From: Gammaproteobacteria bacterium
GTDB lineage: Bacteria > Pseudomonadota > Gammaproteobacteria > Steroidobacterales > Rariloculaceae
Assembly (NCBI GenBank): GCA_016927175.1
Contig: JAFGNC010000305.1
Location: 1 to 25,429 of the forward strand
Length of the DNA: 25,429 nt
Direction of reading: 5' to 3'
In this document: piece by piece, positions 24,846 through 25,429 of the stretch
How positions within the stretch are numbered: position 1 is the stretch's first letter
Layout of the letters: each line of letters opens with the position of its first letter
Position numbers and translations under genes: made by a program
The notes under the pieces: generated by a model
Databases searched by the model: none
What the model was told of the DNA's origin: nothing
Seen by the model: only the letters and a program-made list of their open reading frames with translations

Positions 24846-25429
24846 GCCGATGCCCAAAGCCTCCTCATGCCCTTCAGCTTGTTCAGGACGTTGTCCATGA
24901 TGCCGCTCTCCTCGGCCGCGTCGACTTCATGACGCTTCACGAGGCTCGGGTTCTTCAACAGCATGCGATGGTGCTGCAGCGCAGCCTGCAGGCTGACGGC
25001 GCAACGGCCCGGTGACAGAGGCTTGCGCAGGAAGCGGAAGATCTGGCCGTGGTTGATCAGCCAGACCATGTCGAGCACGTCGCGGTGAGGTGAGACCGCG
25101 ATCGTGACGAGCTCCGGCAGGTGCTGCTTGAGCCGCGCCGTCATCGCCTGGATGGTCGCCTTGTCGCTCGAGATGTCCGTCACGAGGACGCCGGGCCGGT
25201 GCTCCTTGAGGATCTTGACGACCTGCACGACGTTCGTCGCGCGGTGCACGGGCAGACGGCCGCGCACGGACTTCTGCACCGTCTCGATCATCTCCTCGTC
25301 GGCCGAGAACACGATGACGCCGAGGCCGGTCGCGGCGCGCGGCGCGGTCGCCGCGGCCGGCTCGGCGGCGGGCTTCGGCCGCTCGATGATCGTCGTCGAC
25401 GTGAAGTCGCGGGTTTCGGCGGCGGGACG
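24842..25429 (-). CDS. Receiver-like protein (5' end beyond the window)
   Basis: The frame is open from the window end to the stop at 24842, giving 195 residues. The first part is Ala/Pro/Thr-rich. A CheY-like fold follows: first strand VIVFSADEE, then a strand ending VLVTD with the candidate phosphorylation Asp, a serine in TIAVSPHRD, and FRFLRKP with the conserved Lys. The usual acidic pair at the end of strand one is reduced to a lone Asp-Glu two residues later, so phosphorylation is uncertain. A helical tail ends in KLKGMRRLWASA. The stop overlaps the start of the TPR/TonB gene by 4 bp, indicating translational coupling. The N-terminal domain, if any, lies outside the window. A GTG at 25312 is an unlikely start because it falls within the first strand. 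Confidence 0.7.
   Translation of the reverse strand, partial: RPAAETRDFTSTTIIERPKPAAEPAAATAPRAATGLGVIVFSADEEMIETVQKSVRGRLPVHRATNVVQVVKILKEHRPGVLVTDISSDKATIQAMTARLKQHLPELVTIAVSPHRDVLDMVWLINHGQIFRFLRKPLSPGRCAVSLQAALQHHRMLLKNPSLVKRHEVDAAEESGIMDNVLNKLKGMRRLWASA

Overview
The window is very GC-rich throughout, uses GTG and TTG starts often, and carries proteobacterial gene families: OxyR with its redox cysteine pair, a KdpE/KdpD-type system, Slt70, YgiQ, a SPOR protein, TonB C-terminal domains and a GlyGly-CTERM-like anchor. This fits a chromosomal segment of a high-GC gammaproteobacterium. The exact lineage cannot be read from the sequence. I saw no insertion sequence, CRISPR array, prophage or integrase.

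Layout. 1-951: the tail of an upstream gene, then a SPOR-domain membrane protein. 1140-2049: an exported COG4798-like methyltransferase, a structured 3' region with a possible 29-codon ORF, and a strong hairpin terminator. 2133-2208: tRNA-Thr(UGU). 2485-4752: a DUF5916/CBM9-like outer-membrane protein. It converges on a minus-strand pair, an M20 metallopeptidase and a MetE-like methyltransferase (4807-7531). 7675-9003: a MATE transporter. 9093-10511: a soluble PAS histidine kinase that ends 3 bp from the convergent slt gene. slt and ygiQ form a minus-strand pair (10515-14740). 14851-16265: a GlyGly-CTERM-like surface protein and a small VOC protein.

16301-20026 is a potassium module. kdpE and a short kdpD overlap on the minus strand and diverge from trkH on the plus strand, across an 80-bp spacer with an AT-rich patch. 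The kinase lacks the large N-terminal KdpD sensor region, and no kdpFABC genes are present. 20087-21596 is an oxidative-stress module: oxyR divergent from dps, with an 8-bp imperfect dyad and a dps -10 box between them. 21657-22332 holds a DUF4404 gene and a small single-pass membrane protein. 22326-25429 is a minus-strand cluster: a receiver-like protein cut by the window end, a membrane-anchored TPR/TonB protein overlapping it by 4 bp, and a cysteine-rich exported protein with a TonB C-terminal domain in its middle.

The regions most worth a second look are the receiver-TonB-TonB cluster, the KdpDE/TrkH pairing, and the structured region before the tRNA. Most of the rest is ordinary chromosomal housekeeping, transport and stress genes. 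Many long ORFs on the opposite strand of these genes are products of high GC and were left out.
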